A stretch of DNA of 64,000 bases from Neisseria perflava (GCF_002863305.2 NZ_CP136962.1:1240001-1304000); one strand, 5' to 3'; counted from the stretch's first letter, positions 45,740 through 56,710 are shown. Numbers and translations: made by a program. The notes: generated by a model from the letters alone, not told the origin.

Positions 45740-46303
45740 ATGAATCGACGCGTTTATATCGTACATGGCTTTGAAGGCAACCCGCACGGCAACTGGTTTG
45801 ACTGGCTTTGCGCCCAAGTCAAAAGCACCGGCGCACAAGCAATCTCCCTCGCCATGCCCAATCCCGACAAACCAAGCACGACAGCGTGGCAGTTTACCCT
45901 TGACCAACACATCGGCAAGCCCGATGCCCATACCTTCCTAGTCGGCCACAGCCTAGGCTGCATTACCCTCCTTCACTTCCTCAGCCGCCAACAGCCGCAA
46001 AAAATCGGCGGTCTGTTGCTTGCCGCCGGTTTTGCCGATACACTGCCGCCCCTGCCTGTACTCGATGCCTACATTAAAGCAGCGTCGCCCGATTTCGACA
46101 TCCTGCGCAAAATCGACATGCCCAAACACTGTCTGGTTTCCGACAACGACACCCATGTTCCGCCCGAACTGACTTTGGACATGGCGGCCAAGCTCAAAAG
46201 CCCTGTTACCCATATTCCCGAAGGCGGCCATTTGATGGCTTCGGACGGCTTTACCCAACTGCCGCAGGCTTGGGAAGCGCTGAAACCCATGTTGACCGAA
46301 TAA
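45740..46303 (+). CDS. RBBP9/YdeN family serine hydrolase
   Basis: A 187-residue alpha/beta-hydrolase of the DUF1234/RBBP9 type. N-terminal VYIVHGFEGNPHGNWFDWL, nucleophile elbow GHSLG with Ser near 71, an Asp in SDNDTHVPP and the catalytic His in PEGGHLMAS complete the triad. Cytoplasmic. Substrate unknown; carboxylesterase activity is typical of the family. It has its own promoter and a very good SD. Confidence 0.9.
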   Translation: MNRRVYIVHGFEGNPHGNWFDWLCAQVKSTGAQAISLAMPNPDKPSTTAWQFTLDQHIGKPDAHTFLVGHSLGCITLLHFLSRQQPQKIGGLLLAAGFADTLPPLPVLDAYIKAASPDFDILRKIDMPKHCLVSDNDTHVPPELTLDMAAKLKSPVTHIPEGGHLMASDGFTQLPQAWEALKPMLTE

Positions 46304-46324
46304 ACACACAATATAATCCAGTTT

Positions 46325-46371
46325 TTCAGACGGCCTCGTCTGTCTTTCCTCCCCATAACAGGCCGTCTGAA
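46325..46371. repeat. Outward-paired DUS after the hydrolase gene
   Basis: TTCAGACGGCCT (46325-46336) and AGGCCGTCTGAA (46360-46371) form a 12-bp stem with a 23-base loop. Confidence 0.75.
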
Positions 46372-46380
46372 CAACAATAA

Positions 46381-46412
46381 AAAAACAACCTGCCTTTTCA
46401 AGCGGGTTGTTT
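46381..46412. terminator. Terminator between the hydrolase gene and pyrC
   Basis: AAACAACC with a second short block GC pairs to GC and GGTTGTTT, followed by TCTTTTT on the plus strand and AAAAA on the other; can serve both converging genes. Confidence 0.7.
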
Positions 46413-46438
46413 CTTTTTATGCCTTATTGACGGCAAAT

Positions 46439-47473
46439 TTAATATTGCACCGTCCATTCAATCTCGCCGCCGGCCCTCATCGGTACAAGCTCGCCATCGC
46501 CGTAAGGCACGCTGGCAGGTACGGTTTGCGTTTGTTTGACCAAGGTGATGGTATCGGAATTTTCAGGCAGGCCGTAGAAACGCGGGCCGTTTTTAGAAGC
46601 AAAGGCTTCCAGTTTGTCCAACGCGCCTGCTTTCTCAAACACTTCGGCGTAAAGCTCGATGGCGGTCATCGCGCTGAACATACCGGCACAACCGCAAGCA
46701 TTTTCTTTGGCAGTTTTGGCATGTGGCGCAGAGTCTGTGCCGAGGAAGAATTTGTGCGCCTTATCACCGGTAACGGCGGCAACCAAAGCCTGACGGTGGG
46801 TTTCACGTTTGAGTACGGGCAGGCAGAAATGATGAGGACGCACGCCGCCGACCAAAAGGTCGTTGCGGTTGAGCAGCAAGTGTTGCGGCGTCACGGACGC
46901 GGCCACATTATCGCCTGCTTCCAATACCAGTCGGGCGGCTTCGGCAGTGGTAATGTGTTCGAACACGACTTTAAGATTCGGCACTTGCGCCAAAACCGGC
47001 TTCATCACGCGCTCGATAAAGGCGGCTTCGCGGTCGAAAATATCGATTTCGGGGTCGGTAACTTCGCCGTGAACCAAGAACAAAATGCCCTGTTTCGCCA
47101 TTTCTTCCAACACGGGAATCAGTTTGAACAAGTCGGTTACGCCGGAATCAGAATTGGTGGTCGCGCCTGCCGGATAGAGTTTGAAAGCCACGATACCGGC
47201 AGCCTTGGCTTCGCGCACAAGTTCGGGCGTAGCATTATCGGTCAAATAAAGCGTCATCAACGGCTGGAAGGTACTGCCTTCAGGCAGGGCGGCCATAATG
47301 CGCGCTTTGTATGCTTGGGCATCGGCAACGCTGACGACGGGCGGTTTGAGGTTGGGCATGATAACCGCGCGGCCCATTTGTCGGGCGGTGTACGGGGCAA
47401 CAGCTTTGAGCGCGTCGCCGTCGCGCAGGTGTAAGTGCATATCGTCGGGGCGGATGATGGTCAGGGTTTGCAT
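46439..47473 (-). CDS. pyrC: Dihydroorotase (type II)
   Basis: A 344-residue TIM-barrel metalloenzyme of pyrimidine synthesis, closing carbamoyl-aspartate to dihydroorotate. Metal ligands are seen in [19 protein letters not shown] with the carboxylated Lys, VHGEV, FEHITT and the Asp of FLGTDSAPH. Length matches E. coli PyrC (348). Stand-alone gene. Confidence 0.96.
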   Translation of the reverse strand: MQTLTIIRPDDMHLHLRDGDALKAVAPYTARQMGRAVIMPNLKPPVVSVADAQAYKARIMAALPEGSTFQPLMTLYLTDNATPELVREAKAAGIVAFKLYPAGATTNSDSGVTDLFKLIPVLEEMAKQGILFLVHGEVTDPEIDIFDREAAFIERVMKPVLAQVPNLKVVFEHITTAEAARLVLEAGDNVAASVTPQHLLLNRNDLLVGGVRPHHFCLPVLKRETHRQALVAAVTGDKAHKFFLGTDSAPHAKTAKENACGCAGMFSAMTAIELYAEVFEKAGALDKLEAFASKNGPRFYGLPENSDTITLVKQTQTVPASVPYGDGELVPMRAGGEIEWTVQY

Positions 47474-47570
47474 AGCTTACTTTCGAGTGGTTTGGTTTGA
47501 TAATGTTTCAGACGGCCTTTATTCGGCGGTAACGGTTTCTATTAATTTGATGTTTCAATCGTCAACCGAT

Positions 47571-48164
47571 CTAAGGTAAAACAGCGGCCTTATTGTCGTA
47601 AGAATGATGGGTCAAATAAAAAACAGCCTGTACCGGAAAATGCTCGGACGACGTTGTTTTGACGGTCAGCAAGGTTTCTTTCGGACTGCCGGACGCGCGC
47701 CATGCGTAGGAAATCTGACGCATAGGCAACGGGGCTTCCGACAAATTATCGGCACGCAACTCAGCGTTCAAACCCTGCGGCGGGTTTTCTGCCAAAGCCA
47801 AAAATTGTTTGAAAATCAGATGGTCGTTGGCTTTGGCCGTACGCACGCTGCAACTGTCTTCGGTCAGGCTCAAATAATAATCTGCGCCGTTTACCGTTTT
47901 CTTCCAAATACTTAATGCCTCCAAATCCATCATTCCGGCAGGCAAATCGGCCATATCTTTTTTCGACAATAAAACCAGTTTGTTGGCATTGGCAAACTCG
48001 CCGACAAGGGCGGCATCGCCGTCTGCGGCCACACAGCTTTGGCGGAATAAGTTGGTTACATTTTGAGCATAATCGGCAGCGCTCTGCGGCGAAACACTTT
48101 CATTGCCGCATGCACTCAGGCAAACAGCCAATACGGCGGCAGACAACGCGACGGATTTAGACAT
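47571..48164 (-). CDS. Unknown neisserial lipoprotein
   Basis: A 197-residue protein with a lipoprotein signal (AAVLAVCLSAC, Cys19) and no recognised domain. The mature part has two more cysteines (QSCVAAD, DSCSVRT) that may pair, and ends in an Ala/Pro-containing tail VFYLTHHSYDNKAAVLP. It follows tusA with a spacer that is exactly one 12-base DUS; the AAAGG at the DUS edge serves as SD. No promoter of its own is seen, so it is likely co-transcribed with tusA. Confidence 0.8.
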   Translation of the reverse strand: MSKSVALSAAVLAVCLSACGNESVSPQSAADYAQNVTNLFRQSCVAADGDAALVGEFANANKLVLLSKKDMADLPAGMMDLEALSIWKKTVNGADYYLSLTEDSCSVRTAKANDHLIFKQFLALAENPPQGLNAELRADNLSEAPLPMRQISYAWRASGSPKETLLTVKTTSSEHFPVQAVFYLTHHSYDNKAAVLP

Positions 48165-48176
48165 TTCAGACGGCCT
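48165..48176 (-). repeat. DUS forming the whole tusA-lipoprotein spacer
   Basis: The 12 bases between the tusA stop codon and the lipoprotein ATG are exactly AGGCCGTCTGAA, so the DUS doubles as the ribosome binding region. Confidence 0.9.
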
Positions 48177-48401
48177 TTATTTGTGTTTCAACACCAGCTT
48201 GAACACGCCGTCAGCCTCGCTCGATTCCAACAAAACATGTCCGGTCTGACGGCAAAACGCTTCAAAATCGCCGGGCGCGCCGCCATCAGTGGCCAATACG
48301 GTCAGCACTTCGCCCTCCTGCATTTGCGCCAAAGCTTTTTTGGCACGCAAAATCGGCAGCGGGCATTTCAAACCGATGACATCCAGAGTTTGTGTATTCA
48401 T
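48177..48401 (-). CDS. tusA: Sulfur carrier protein TusA
   Basis: A 74-residue SirA/YhhP family protein. The persulfide Cys lies in the signature LDVIGLKCPLPILRAKKAL. In E. coli TusA relays sulfur from IscS towards mnm5s2U34 in tRNA via TusBCDE and MnmA; mnmA is in this window at 55.0 kb, whereas tusBCD are not seen. In other bacteria it serves wider sulfur transfer. Confidence 0.95.
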   Translation of the reverse strand: MNTQTLDVIGLKCPLPILRAKKALAQMQEGEVLTVLATDGGAPGDFEAFCRQTGHVLLESSEADGVFKLVLKHK

Positions 48402-48510
48402 GATGAAAACTCGTCATATTTATCAGAATTAACGTCAATTATACCGCACTTACTTGCACCCCACCCTGCAAGCCCATAAAATAAAGCCGTTTTTCACTTT
48501 GGAGCTGTCT

Positions 48511-49122
48511 ATGCGCCGTTTTGCCCTTCTCGCTCTCAGCCTTGCCGCGACTCAAGCATTTGCTTTGGGTTTCAGCCAAAAAGATACGCTGACCAACACG
48601 CGTTATCAGGAAAGCCCTGAAGAAGTTGCCGCACGCGAATTTAAAGAACACAAAGCCGAGTTGCCACCCCTGCCCGATACCCAATCGGGCGATTGGTTCG
48701 ACCTCTATGTTAACGAAACCTACGGCAAGCAGCCCAAAATCCTGCTCAGCAGCCTGCAAATCATGCCTGCGCCGGACAACAGTATCCGCTACGTCTTGAA
48801 CGTGCGCTCCGACAAAGGCTACGACAATCTCTCCGTCGAAGGCCTCTATTGCGCCCGCACATCCTTTACTTACAGCAACGACAAGCGTTCGTCTTACAAA
48901 GTATTTGCTTACGGCGATACAGTAAACCGCCGCTGGATTGAGCCGCGCAAAGGCGATTGGAAGCTGATCGGCAATGCGTTCAGCCGCAACGACGCCCTGC
49001 ACACCGCCCTGTATCAGGCATTCTGTGTCGACGGTATGCCGACAACGGTCGAAGGTTTGGTACAACGTTTGAAAGAACGTGGCGGCCGTCACGGTACCAC
49101 GCTGAGCAACCACGACAAATAA
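48511..49122 (+). CDS. CNP1-like family protein (cryptic neisserial protein 1)
   Basis: A 203-residue exported protein. The signal MRRFALLALSLAATQAFALG is followed by a CNP1 domain: ESPEEVAAREFKEHKAELPPLPD, WFDLYVNETYGKQPKILLSSLQI, SSYKVFAYGDTVNRRWIEPRKGDWKLI. The family is widespread in betaproteobacteria and has no known function; it was first noted in Neisseria. The frame is open 19 codons upstream, but GGAG and the signal peptide set the start. Confidence 0.9.
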   Translation: MRRFALLALSLAATQAFALGFSQKDTLTNTRYQESPEEVAAREFKEHKAELPPLPDTQSGDWFDLYVNETYGKQPKILLSSLQIMPAPDNSIRYVLNVRSDKGYDNLSVEGLYCARTSFTYSNDKRSSYKVFAYGDTVNRRWIEPRKGDWKLIGNAFSRNDALHTALYQAFCVDGMPTTVEGLVQRLKERGGRHGTTLSNHDK

Positions 49123-49140
49123 ACCTGTTCAATCAACAAA

Positions 49141-49168
49141 AAGGCCGTCTGAAATTTCAGACGGCCTT
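49141..49168. terminator. DUS palindrome between the CNP1 and porin genes
   Basis: AAGGCCGTCTGAAA and its complement abut without a real loop, between converging genes. Confidence 0.8.
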
Positions 49169-49183
49169 GTCTTTCTAGACGGC

Positions 49184-50299
49184 TTAGAATTTGTGATACA
49201 GGCCTACAGAAGCGGCTTTTTGTTCAATACCGCCTTTGTTGGCTGCAGTCAGGCGGGTTTTATTGCCGACTTTCAGATACGCCAGTTGGGCGACTACGCC
49301 GGTGCGTTTGCTGAAGGTATATTGACCGCCGACAACGACTTGGTCGAATTTATCCACCAATTTTTCGCCGCTGTTCACGCCCTTGGCAGGCCAGCCGTGT
49401 GCGTAAGTAATGCGTGGGGTAACATTGCCGAATTTGTAGCCGACGGTTACCGCTGCATCAACCACTTTCACGGCTTCCTCTTTACCTGAGTCGGCAGTAA
49501 TGTCACTACCCTTGTACTGATTAAAACCATCGGTGAAATAACCTAAATATTCGTTGCCTGTCTCATGGCCTTTGGCATAGTGTACGCCGCCACCGACAAA
49601 GAGATTGTCTTTATCGTAATAAGTTTCGACTTTGGCGATTTGCGCCGCTTTGACTTTGCCTGATTTGTCGGTGTACGCGCCGTTGTAGTGGCCGTAAGCC
49701 GCATTGGCGGTAAAGCCGTTTTTAGAGAAACTCACGCCGCCAGTGTATTGGTCTTTGGCCGGTTTGGAGTGCGTGTATTTGTCTGAAGGATTGCGGTTGT
49801 CGCGCGGTGCGTAAGACACGTTGAATTTGAATCCGCCGAAATCCGGGCTGTCGTAGCGTACGGCGGCGTTGCGGTTGCCGGTACGGGTAAAGATGCCCAA
49901 GCCTGCGGCATTGGTTTTGTACATCCATGGATCGATGGTGTCCATTTCGTTCAGCATATTGCTGAGTTTACCGGCGCGAATCTTACCGAATTTACCTTGC
50001 AAACCGATGAAGGAGTCACGAGTGGCAAAACCTTGAGAACCGCCGGTAATGGCTGTTTTTTGTTCAACTTGCCAAATGGCTTTCAAATCGCCGCCCAAGT
50101 TTTCGCTGCCTTTGAAACCGATACGGGAAGTATTGTCATTGATGCTGGTTGCGGTGGAGCTGGTTTCAGAACCTGCGTCACCTTTGATTTTTACTTGACC
50201 GACGGTCACGCTGCTTTTGATTTGACCATACAGAATCACTTCGGCGGATGCAGCCAGCGGCAAACCGGCAATAACCAAAGCGATAATCGATTTTTTCAT
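49184..50299 (-). CDS. PorB-like major outer-membrane porin
   Basis: A 371-residue trimeric-porin-type beta barrel. Signal MKKSIIALVIAGLPLAASA, mature start EVILYGQIKSSV, typical neisserial stretches SRIGFKGSENLGGDLKAIWQVEQ and RDSFIGLQGKFGKIRAGKLSNMLNE (loop 3/constriction), YDSPDFGGFKFNVSYAPRDN, and the last strand ending ASVGLYHKF with the usual Phe and a basic penultimate residue. It should be an anion-preferring general pore as PorB is. SD GGAGAG is clear. Whether it is PorB or a related porin needs alignment. Confidence 0.93.
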   Translation of the reverse strand: MKKSIIALVIAGLPLAASAEVILYGQIKSSVTVGQVKIKGDAGSETSSTATSINDNTSRIGFKGSENLGGDLKAIWQVEQKTAITGGSQGFATRDSFIGLQGKFGKIRAGKLSNMLNEMDTIDPWMYKTNAAGLGIFTRTGNRNAAVRYDSPDFGGFKFNVSYAPRDNRNPSDKYTHSKPAKDQYTGGVSFSKNGFTANAAYGHYNGAYTDKSGKVKAAQIAKVETYYDKDNLFVGGGVHYAKGHETGNEYLGYFTDGFNQYKGSDITADSGKEEAVKVVDAAVTVGYKFGNVTPRITYAHGWPAKGVNSGEKLVDKFDQVVVGGQYTFSKRTGVVAQLAYLKVGNKTRLTAANKGGIEQKAASVGLYHKF

Positions 50300-50346
50300 T
50301 ATTCTCTCCAAAACAAAGTTAAAATCTCGTGAAAACACGTTCAGCA

Positions 50347-50375
50347 ATATTAATGTTTTCCAACACTACAAACAA
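50347..50375 (-). promoter_or_regulatory. Promoter of the PorB-like porin gene
   Basis: On the minus strand TTGTTT (50375-50370), a 17-base spacer, TAATAT (50352-50347), giving a leader of about 40 bases. Confidence 0.6.
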
Positions 50376-50444
50376 CTACTTTCATCTTGAGAAATACTTT
50401 TATTCATTAGAGTTTAGACTTTTTACAACATAATCAAATAAAAC

Positions 50445-50474
50445 AGGCCGTCTGAAAGAAATTTCAGACGGCCT
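50445..50474. terminator. DUS hairpin in the porin/carbonic anhydrase gap
   Basis: AGGCCGTCTGAAA faces TTTCAGACGGCCT across a four-base loop, between two divergent genes, where a terminator is not needed for either; it may act only as an uptake site. Confidence 0.7.
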
Positions 50475-50687
50475 CTCCCATTCAAAGTGACAACAAAGAC
50501 AATCAACCCTCTTATTGCAATCATTTAATCAAAAATGATTGCTTGATAAATGTTTGCCATATATCAACCCAACATTCCCAAATTGCCACTATCATTAACT
50601 TTCTTCTTATGAAGAAGTTTTTTTATATCAATAATTTATTTGGTATAAATTTTTCCTTTTACCTAATGTAAATAAACAGGAGCCTTT

Positions 50688-51434
50688 ATGTTGAAAAAAC
50701 ATCTCTTTTTATCTTTGCTAATGGCTGTCTCTACTGCAACAGTATCCGCCGAAACCCATCATGCACATTGGTCTTACACAGGTGAAAACGATGCTGCACA
50801 CTGGGGCGACTTGAGTGAAGACTTTGCCGTCTGCAAAACAGGTAAACAGCAATCTCCAGTGGACTTCTCCACAACAAAAGCAGTAAAAGGCAAACAACTG
50901 GCATACCGTTACAACGTCGCCGACTACAAAGTAGAAAATAACGGCCATACCCTTCAAGCTACGCCGCAAGGCAAGGCACAAACCATCGTGATTAACGGTA
51001 AAACCTATACCTTCAAACAATTCCACTTCCATACGCCGAGCGAACATACTTTCAAAGGCAAACATTTCCCGATGGAAGCGCATTTCGTCCATCAAGCCGA
51101 AGACGGTACTTTGGCGGTCATCGGCTCTGTATTTAAACCGGGCAAAAACAATCCTGCCTTGTCCGCGCTTACTGCCAAAAAACTGAAAGCAGGAGAATCC
51201 GTAACCTTGAAAAACTTGAATATCCAAGCCCTGCTGCCTAAAGATAGCAAGTCATTCCAACTAAAAGGCTCGCTAACAACGCCGCCTTGCAGCGAAAACG
51301 TGACTTGGGTTGTCTTAAAAACTCCGGTTCAAGCTGATGCGGCGCAGTTTAAGGCCATGCGCGACATTATCGGCGGCGAAAACAACCGTCCCGTACAACC
51401 TTTGAACGACCGCGAAGTCAATGAAGACAAATAA
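50688..51434 (+). CDS. Periplasmic alpha-class carbonic anhydrase
   Basis: A 248-residue zinc enzyme converting CO2 and bicarbonate. Sec signal cut near VSAE (21-22), then HWSYTGENDAAHWGDL, QSPVDF, and zinc ligands His113, His115 (FHFH) and His132 (EAHFVH). The substrate pocket segment SLTTPPCSENVTW is intact and its Cys can pair with Cys49. Alpha-type enzymes are unusual in bacteria but well known in Neisseria, where they support growth in CO2-rich tissue surfaces. Confidence 0.95.
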   Translation: MLKKHLFLSLLMAVSTATVSAETHHAHWSYTGENDAAHWGDLSEDFAVCKTGKQQSPVDFSTTKAVKGKQLAYRYNVADYKVENNGHTLQATPQGKAQTIVINGKTYTFKQFHFHTPSEHTFKGKHFPMEAHFVHQAEDGTLAVIGSVFKPGKNNPALSALTAKKLKAGESVTLKNLNIQALLPKDSKSFQLKGSLTTPPCSENVTWVVLKTPVQADAAQFKAMRDIIGGENNRPVQPLNDREVNEDK

Positions 51435-51455
51435 CTTCTAAGGCCGTCTGAAAAC

Positions 51456-51484
51456 AAAAAAGCACCCGGAAACGGGTGCTTTTT
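51456..51484. terminator. Terminator between carbonic anhydrase and pyrG
   Basis: AAAAAGCACCCG pairs with CGGGTGCTTTTT across four bases, with tails on both strands; a single DUS precedes it. Confidence 0.92.
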
Positions 51485-51496
51485 CAATCACATCAA

Positions 51497-53161
<1,665 letters not shown>

Positions 53162-53202
53162 TTAACTTGAAGCAGCATATTCTGGCAAACGGCAAAAGCT
53201 TC

Positions 53203-53235
53203 AGGCCGTCTGAAAACAGCGTTTTCAGACGGCCT
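53203..53235 (-). terminator. DUS terminator after fadD
   Basis: AGGCCGTCTGAAAAC and its complement with a three-base loop, 20 bases past the fadD stop. Confidence 0.8.
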
Positions 53236-53255
53236 TATCATACTGATTCTATATA

Positions 53256-54911
53256 TCAGCGCAACTCGCGGCGCAGGATTTTGCCAACGTTGGATTTTGG
53301 CAACTCGTCGCGGAATTCGATGTCTTTCGGCACTTTATAAGCAGTCAGCTCTTTACGGCAGAAATCGATCAGTTCTTCCTTGGTCAAAGACGGATCTTTG
53401 CGCACAACGAAGACCTTAATCGCTTCGCCGGTTTTCTCACTTTTCACGCCGATACAGGCGACTTCCAAGACTTTGTCATTGCCGGCAACCACTTCTTCGA
53501 TTTCGTTCGGATACACATTGAAACCGGATACCACAATCAAATCTTTTTTGCGGTCAACCAGCTTCAACCAGCCTTTTTCATCCATTACAGCAATGTCGCC
53601 GGTCTCCAAAAAGCCGCGTGCATCGATTGCTTTGGCAGTTTCTTCCGGACGGTTCCAATAGCCTTTCATCACTTGCGGGCCGCGCACCCACAATTCGCCC
53701 GGCTGTCCGATAGGCACTTCTTTGCCGTCCGCATCGCGTAATTCGACTTCGGTCGAAGGAACCGGCAAACCGATACCGCCGCTGTAAGCCTCGATATTCA
53801 AAGGATTGCAACATACGCCCGGGCTGGCTTCGGTCAAACCGTAAGCTTCCACAATCGGCGTACCGGTAATTTTTTTCCATTTTTCCGCCACGGCTTTTTG
53901 TGTTGCCATACCGCCGCCCAAAGTCAGCTTCAAACGGGAAAAATCGACTTCGGCAAAATCTGGACGGTTAACCATCGCATTAAACAGAGTATTCACACCA
54001 ATAAACACGCTAATCGGCTCTTTTTTCAATTCACCGATAAATCCTTTCATGTCACGCGGATTGGTAATCAAGATGATTTTAGAACCGGTATTCGCAAAGA
54101 TCATCAGGTTTACCGTCAAGGCAAAGATATGATAAAGCGGCAACGCGGCAATAACCGTTTCTTCGCCTTCACGCAGGCTGTTTCTAATCCATTCTTTTGC
54201 CTGCAACATATTGGCGCAGATATTGCCGTGGCTGAGGACGGCGCCTTTCGCCAAACCGGTCGTGCCACCTGTATATTGCAGCAAGGCAGTAGCGTCGCGC
54301 GTCAATTCGACTGGTTTGAACGTATTGGCTGCACCTTGCTTCAAGGCCGTCTGAAAAGTGATGGTATTGGGAATGCGGTATTCCGGCACCATTTTTTTCA
54401 CTTTGCGGATGACGAAGTTCATCAACGCGCCTTTAATCATGCCGAACATCTCGCCGACCGACGCGACAATTACATGTTTGATTTGCGTACGCGGCAACAC
54501 CAACTCCAACGTATTGGCAAAGTTCTCCAACACGACAATCGTTGTCGCGCCGCTGTCTTTCAACTGATGCTCCAACTCGCGCGGCGTATAAAGCGGATTC
54601 GTATTCACTGCCACCAAACCTGCATGCAAAATACCGAAAAGCGCAATCGGATATTGCAAAACGTTCGGCATCATAATCGCCACACGCTCGCCGCGCGGCA
54701 GTTTCAATACGTTTTGCAGGTAAGACGCAAAATCGGTCGCCAACTTGCCCACTTCGGCATAAGTCAGCGCTTTACCCATGTTTTGAAAAGCAGGTTTATC
54801 TGCGAATTTCTCGACACTTTGACGGAATACGTCGCTGATGGAGCTGTATTGAGAAATATCGATTTCAGGGCTTACGCCTTGTTCATAGCTTTTGAGCCAG
54901 AGTTTTTCCAT
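53256..54911 (-). CDS. fadD: Long-chain acyl-CoA synthetase
   Basis: A 551-residue ANL-superfamily enzyme that activates fatty acids with ATP and CoA. AMP-binding P-loop YTGGTTGLAKGAVLSHGN (near 215), EAYGLTEASPGVCCNP, the hinge GWLKLVDRKKDLI and the C-terminal Lys region SNVGKILRRELR. Length fits bacterial FadD (561). Membrane-associated at the inner face. A coding DUS at 54346-54355 is read as FQTAL. Confidence 0.95.
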   Translation of the reverse strand: MEKLWLKSYEQGVSPEIDISQYSSISDVFRQSVEKFADKPAFQNMGKALTYAEVGKLATDFASYLQNVLKLPRGERVAIMMPNVLQYPIALFGILHAGLVAVNTNPLYTPRELEHQLKDSGATTIVVLENFANTLELVLPRTQIKHVIVASVGEMFGMIKGALMNFVIRKVKKMVPEYRIPNTITFQTALKQGAANTFKPVELTRDATALLQYTGGTTGLAKGAVLSHGNICANMLQAKEWIRNSLREGEETVIAALPLYHIFALTVNLMIFANTGSKIILITNPRDMKGFIGELKKEPISVFIGVNTLFNAMVNRPDFAEVDFSRLKLTLGGGMATQKAVAEKWKKITGTPIVEAYGLTEASPGVCCNPLNIEAYSGGIGLPVPSTEVELRDADGKEVPIGQPGELWVRGPQVMKGYWNRPEETAKAIDARGFLETGDIAVMDEKGWLKLVDRKKDLIVVSGFNVYPNEIEEVVAGNDKVLEVACIGVKSEKTGEAIKVFVVRKDPSLTKEELIDFCRKELTAYKVPKDIEFRDELPKSNVGKILRRELR

Positions 54912-54948
54912 ATTGATCAGTCTTTTATTGAGTCGTTTTTTGGAATCA

Positions 54949-54998
54949 AGGCCGTCTGAAGGCTTTATTCAATCTGCCGCTTCGTTTTCAGACGGCCC
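54949..54998 (-). terminator. DUS pair after mnmA
   Basis: AGGCCGTCTGAA and TTCAGACGGCCC with a 26-base loop, just past the mnmA stop. Confidence 0.6.
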
Positions 54999-55003
54999 TT
55001 TTA

Positions 55004-56107
55004 TTAAGCAGTAATAATGACAGGCTTGTCTGTGGACATGATGATACCGCCGCCCAAGCACACATCGCCGTCGTACAGTACTGCAGATTGTCCGGGGGTT
55101 ACTGCCCATTGCGGCTCGTCAAAGACAAGCTCGATGGTTTCATCATCCAAGTAACGCAACGTACAAGGCGCGTCAGCCATGCGGTAGCGCGTTTTGCAGG
55201 TATAGCGGCCTTCTTTCGGACGTTCGGGCAATGTGAAGCTCAAATCGTTCATAACCAGGCTTTGTGTATAAAGCAAAGGATGGTCATGGCCTTGTACGAC
55301 AATCAGTTCGTTTTTGGTCAAATCCTTGGCCGCGACAAACCATGGTTCGCCTGCGCCGCCGATACCCAAGCCTTTGCGTTGGCCCAGCGTGTAAAACATC
55401 AAGCCGACGTGTTCGCCAACCACTTTGCCTTCAGGGGTAACCATTTTGCCATTATTGGTCGGCAGGTATTTTTGCAGAAATTCGCGGAATGGGCGTTCGC
55501 CGATAAAGCAAATACCGGTACTGTCTTTTTTGGTTGCAGTCGGTAATTTAAATTCTTCGGCAAGACGGCGGACTTCAGGCTTTTCCAACTCACCCAATGG
55601 GAAAATCGCGCGTTCGAGTTGGAAAGGCTTGAGACGGTACAGGAAATAGCTTTGGTCTTTGTTTTGATCCAAGCCTTTGAGCAGGTAATGCACGCCGTTG
55701 CGAACTTCTTTGCGGGCATAGTGTCCGGTGGCAATGGTATCGGCGCCCTGCTCTATGACATAGTCCAAAAAGCATTTGAATTTGATTTCGGCATTGCACA
55801 AGACGTCCGGGTTTGGCGTGCGGCCTGCGCTGTATTCTTTGAGGAAATAGGCAAATACATTGTCTTTATATTGCGCGGCAAAATTGACGATGTCGATATC
55901 GATTCCGATGATATCGGCAACGGCAATGGCATCAAAAGAGTCTTGTTTGATGCTGCAATATTCGTCGTTGTCGTCATCTTCCCAGTTCTGCATGAACACG
56001 CCGCTGATTTGATGGCCTTGCTGTTTGAGCAGGGCCGCGGTAACGGATGAATCGACGCCGCCGGAAAGGCCGACGATGATGTTTGTTGGTGTGTTGGTAG
56101 TATTCAT
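55004..56107 (-). CDS. mnmA: tRNA 2-thiouridylase MnmA
   Basis: A 367-residue enzyme that thiolates U34 of Glu, Gln and Lys tRNAs. PP-loop GLSGGVDSS (13-21), catalytic Cys104 (PDVLCN) and Cys200 (STGICF), with the central and C-terminal beta-barrel domains complete. In E. coli sulfur reaches it through the Tus relay; tusA lies at 48.2 kb. Confidence 0.97.
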   Translation of the reverse strand: MNTTNTPTNIIVGLSGGVDSSVTAALLKQQGHQISGVFMQNWEDDDNDEYCSIKQDSFDAIAVADIIGIDIDIVNFAAQYKDNVFAYFLKEYSAGRTPNPDVLCNAEIKFKCFLDYVIEQGADTIATGHYARKEVRNGVHYLLKGLDQNKDQSYFLYRLKPFQLERAIFPLGELEKPEVRRLAEEFKLPTATKKDSTGICFIGERPFREFLQKYLPTNNGKMVTPEGKVVGEHVGLMFYTLGQRKGLGIGGAGEPWFVAAKDLTKNELIVVQGHDHPLLYTQSLVMNDLSFTLPERPKEGRYTCKTRYRMADAPCTLRYLDDETIELVFDEPQWAVTPGQSAVLYDGDVCLGGGIIMSTDKPVIITA

Positions 56108-56175
56108 AAGGGGAATGTGGGTTTTAAATACATTTTTTAAAGCGTGATTTTAGCACATTTTGATTTAACAACAGA

Positions 56176-56215
56176 AAAGGCCGTCTGAAAGCCCAATGAC
56201 TTTCAGACGGCCTTT
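56176..56215 (-). terminator. DUS terminator after the PCuAC gene
   Basis: AAAGGCCGTCTGAAA faces TTTCAGACGGCCTTT with a ten-base loop. Confidence 0.8.
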
Positions 56216-56233
56216 ATATGCAAATTCAAGCAA

Positions 56234-56710
56234 TTAGTGCTGATGCGCGCCACCGTGTGCGCCGTGGTCGTGCTGCATTTCGGCTTTAGGCGCAGTTTTC
56301 ACTTCCAGCTCGACAGTTTGAGGTTTGGCGTTTTTGAATTTCAGGGTTACAGGCACTTTTTCGCCTTCTTTCAATTGTTGTTTCAGACCCATGAACATAA
56401 CGTGGTAGCTACCTGGTTTCAGCTCGGTTACGCCTTTTGCAGCCAAAGGCACGCCGCCTTTAACTTCGCGCATACGCATAACACCGTTGTCGTTAATATG
56501 GGTGTGTACTTCAACACGTTCGGCAACAGGGCTGCTGCCGCCTACCAAGAAGTCTTGTTTGGCTTCATCGTTTTGGATTTTCATGAATGCGCCACCCATT
56601 TTCATACCTTCAACGGTAGCACGTGCCCAACCGTCTTCAATATGGATACCGGCTGCAGATACGGAAGTTGCCAAGCCTGCCAGAATCAGGGTTGCCATTA
56701 ATTTTTTCAT
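56234..56710 (-). CDS. PCuAC-type periplasmic copper chaperone
   Basis: A 158-residue DUF461 protein that delivers Cu(I), in other bacteria to the CuA/CuB sites of cytochrome oxidase. Signal cut near VSAA (19-20); cupredoxin-like core with the copper site spread over VEVHTHI...VMRMREV and SYHVMFMGL (His and Met ligands). The C-terminal tail MQHDHGAHGGAHQH is His-rich and probably binds extra metal. A senC/sco gene is not adjacent. Confidence 0.92.
   Translation of the reverse strand: MKKLMATLILAGLATSVSAAGIHIEDGWARATVEGMKMGGAFMKIQNDEAKQDFLVGGSSPVAERVEVHTHINDNGVMRMREVKGGVPLAAKGVTELKPGSYHVMFMGLKQQLKEGEKVPVTLKFKNAKPQTVELEVKTAPKAEMQHDHGAHGGAHQH

Larger units (their letters stand above)
50300..50687. 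other. Divergent region between the porin and carbonic anhydrase genes
   Basis: 388 AT-rich bases. It holds the porin promoter, a DUS hairpin at 50445-50474 that isolates the two directions, a second short hairpin with T7 (about 50600-50622) and a weak promoter before carbonic anhydrase (TGG-TATAAA at 50641-50649). No further gene seen. Confidence 0.6.

Noticed and set aside
46427..47434. A 335-codon open frame opposite pyrC
   Set aside because: It lies wholly antisense to a well-conserved gene, has a non-protein-like composition and no SD; long antisense frames are common in this base composition.
53898..54959. A 353-codon open frame opposite fadD
   Set aside because: Antisense shadow of fadD, which has all its motifs; no start signal or family match.
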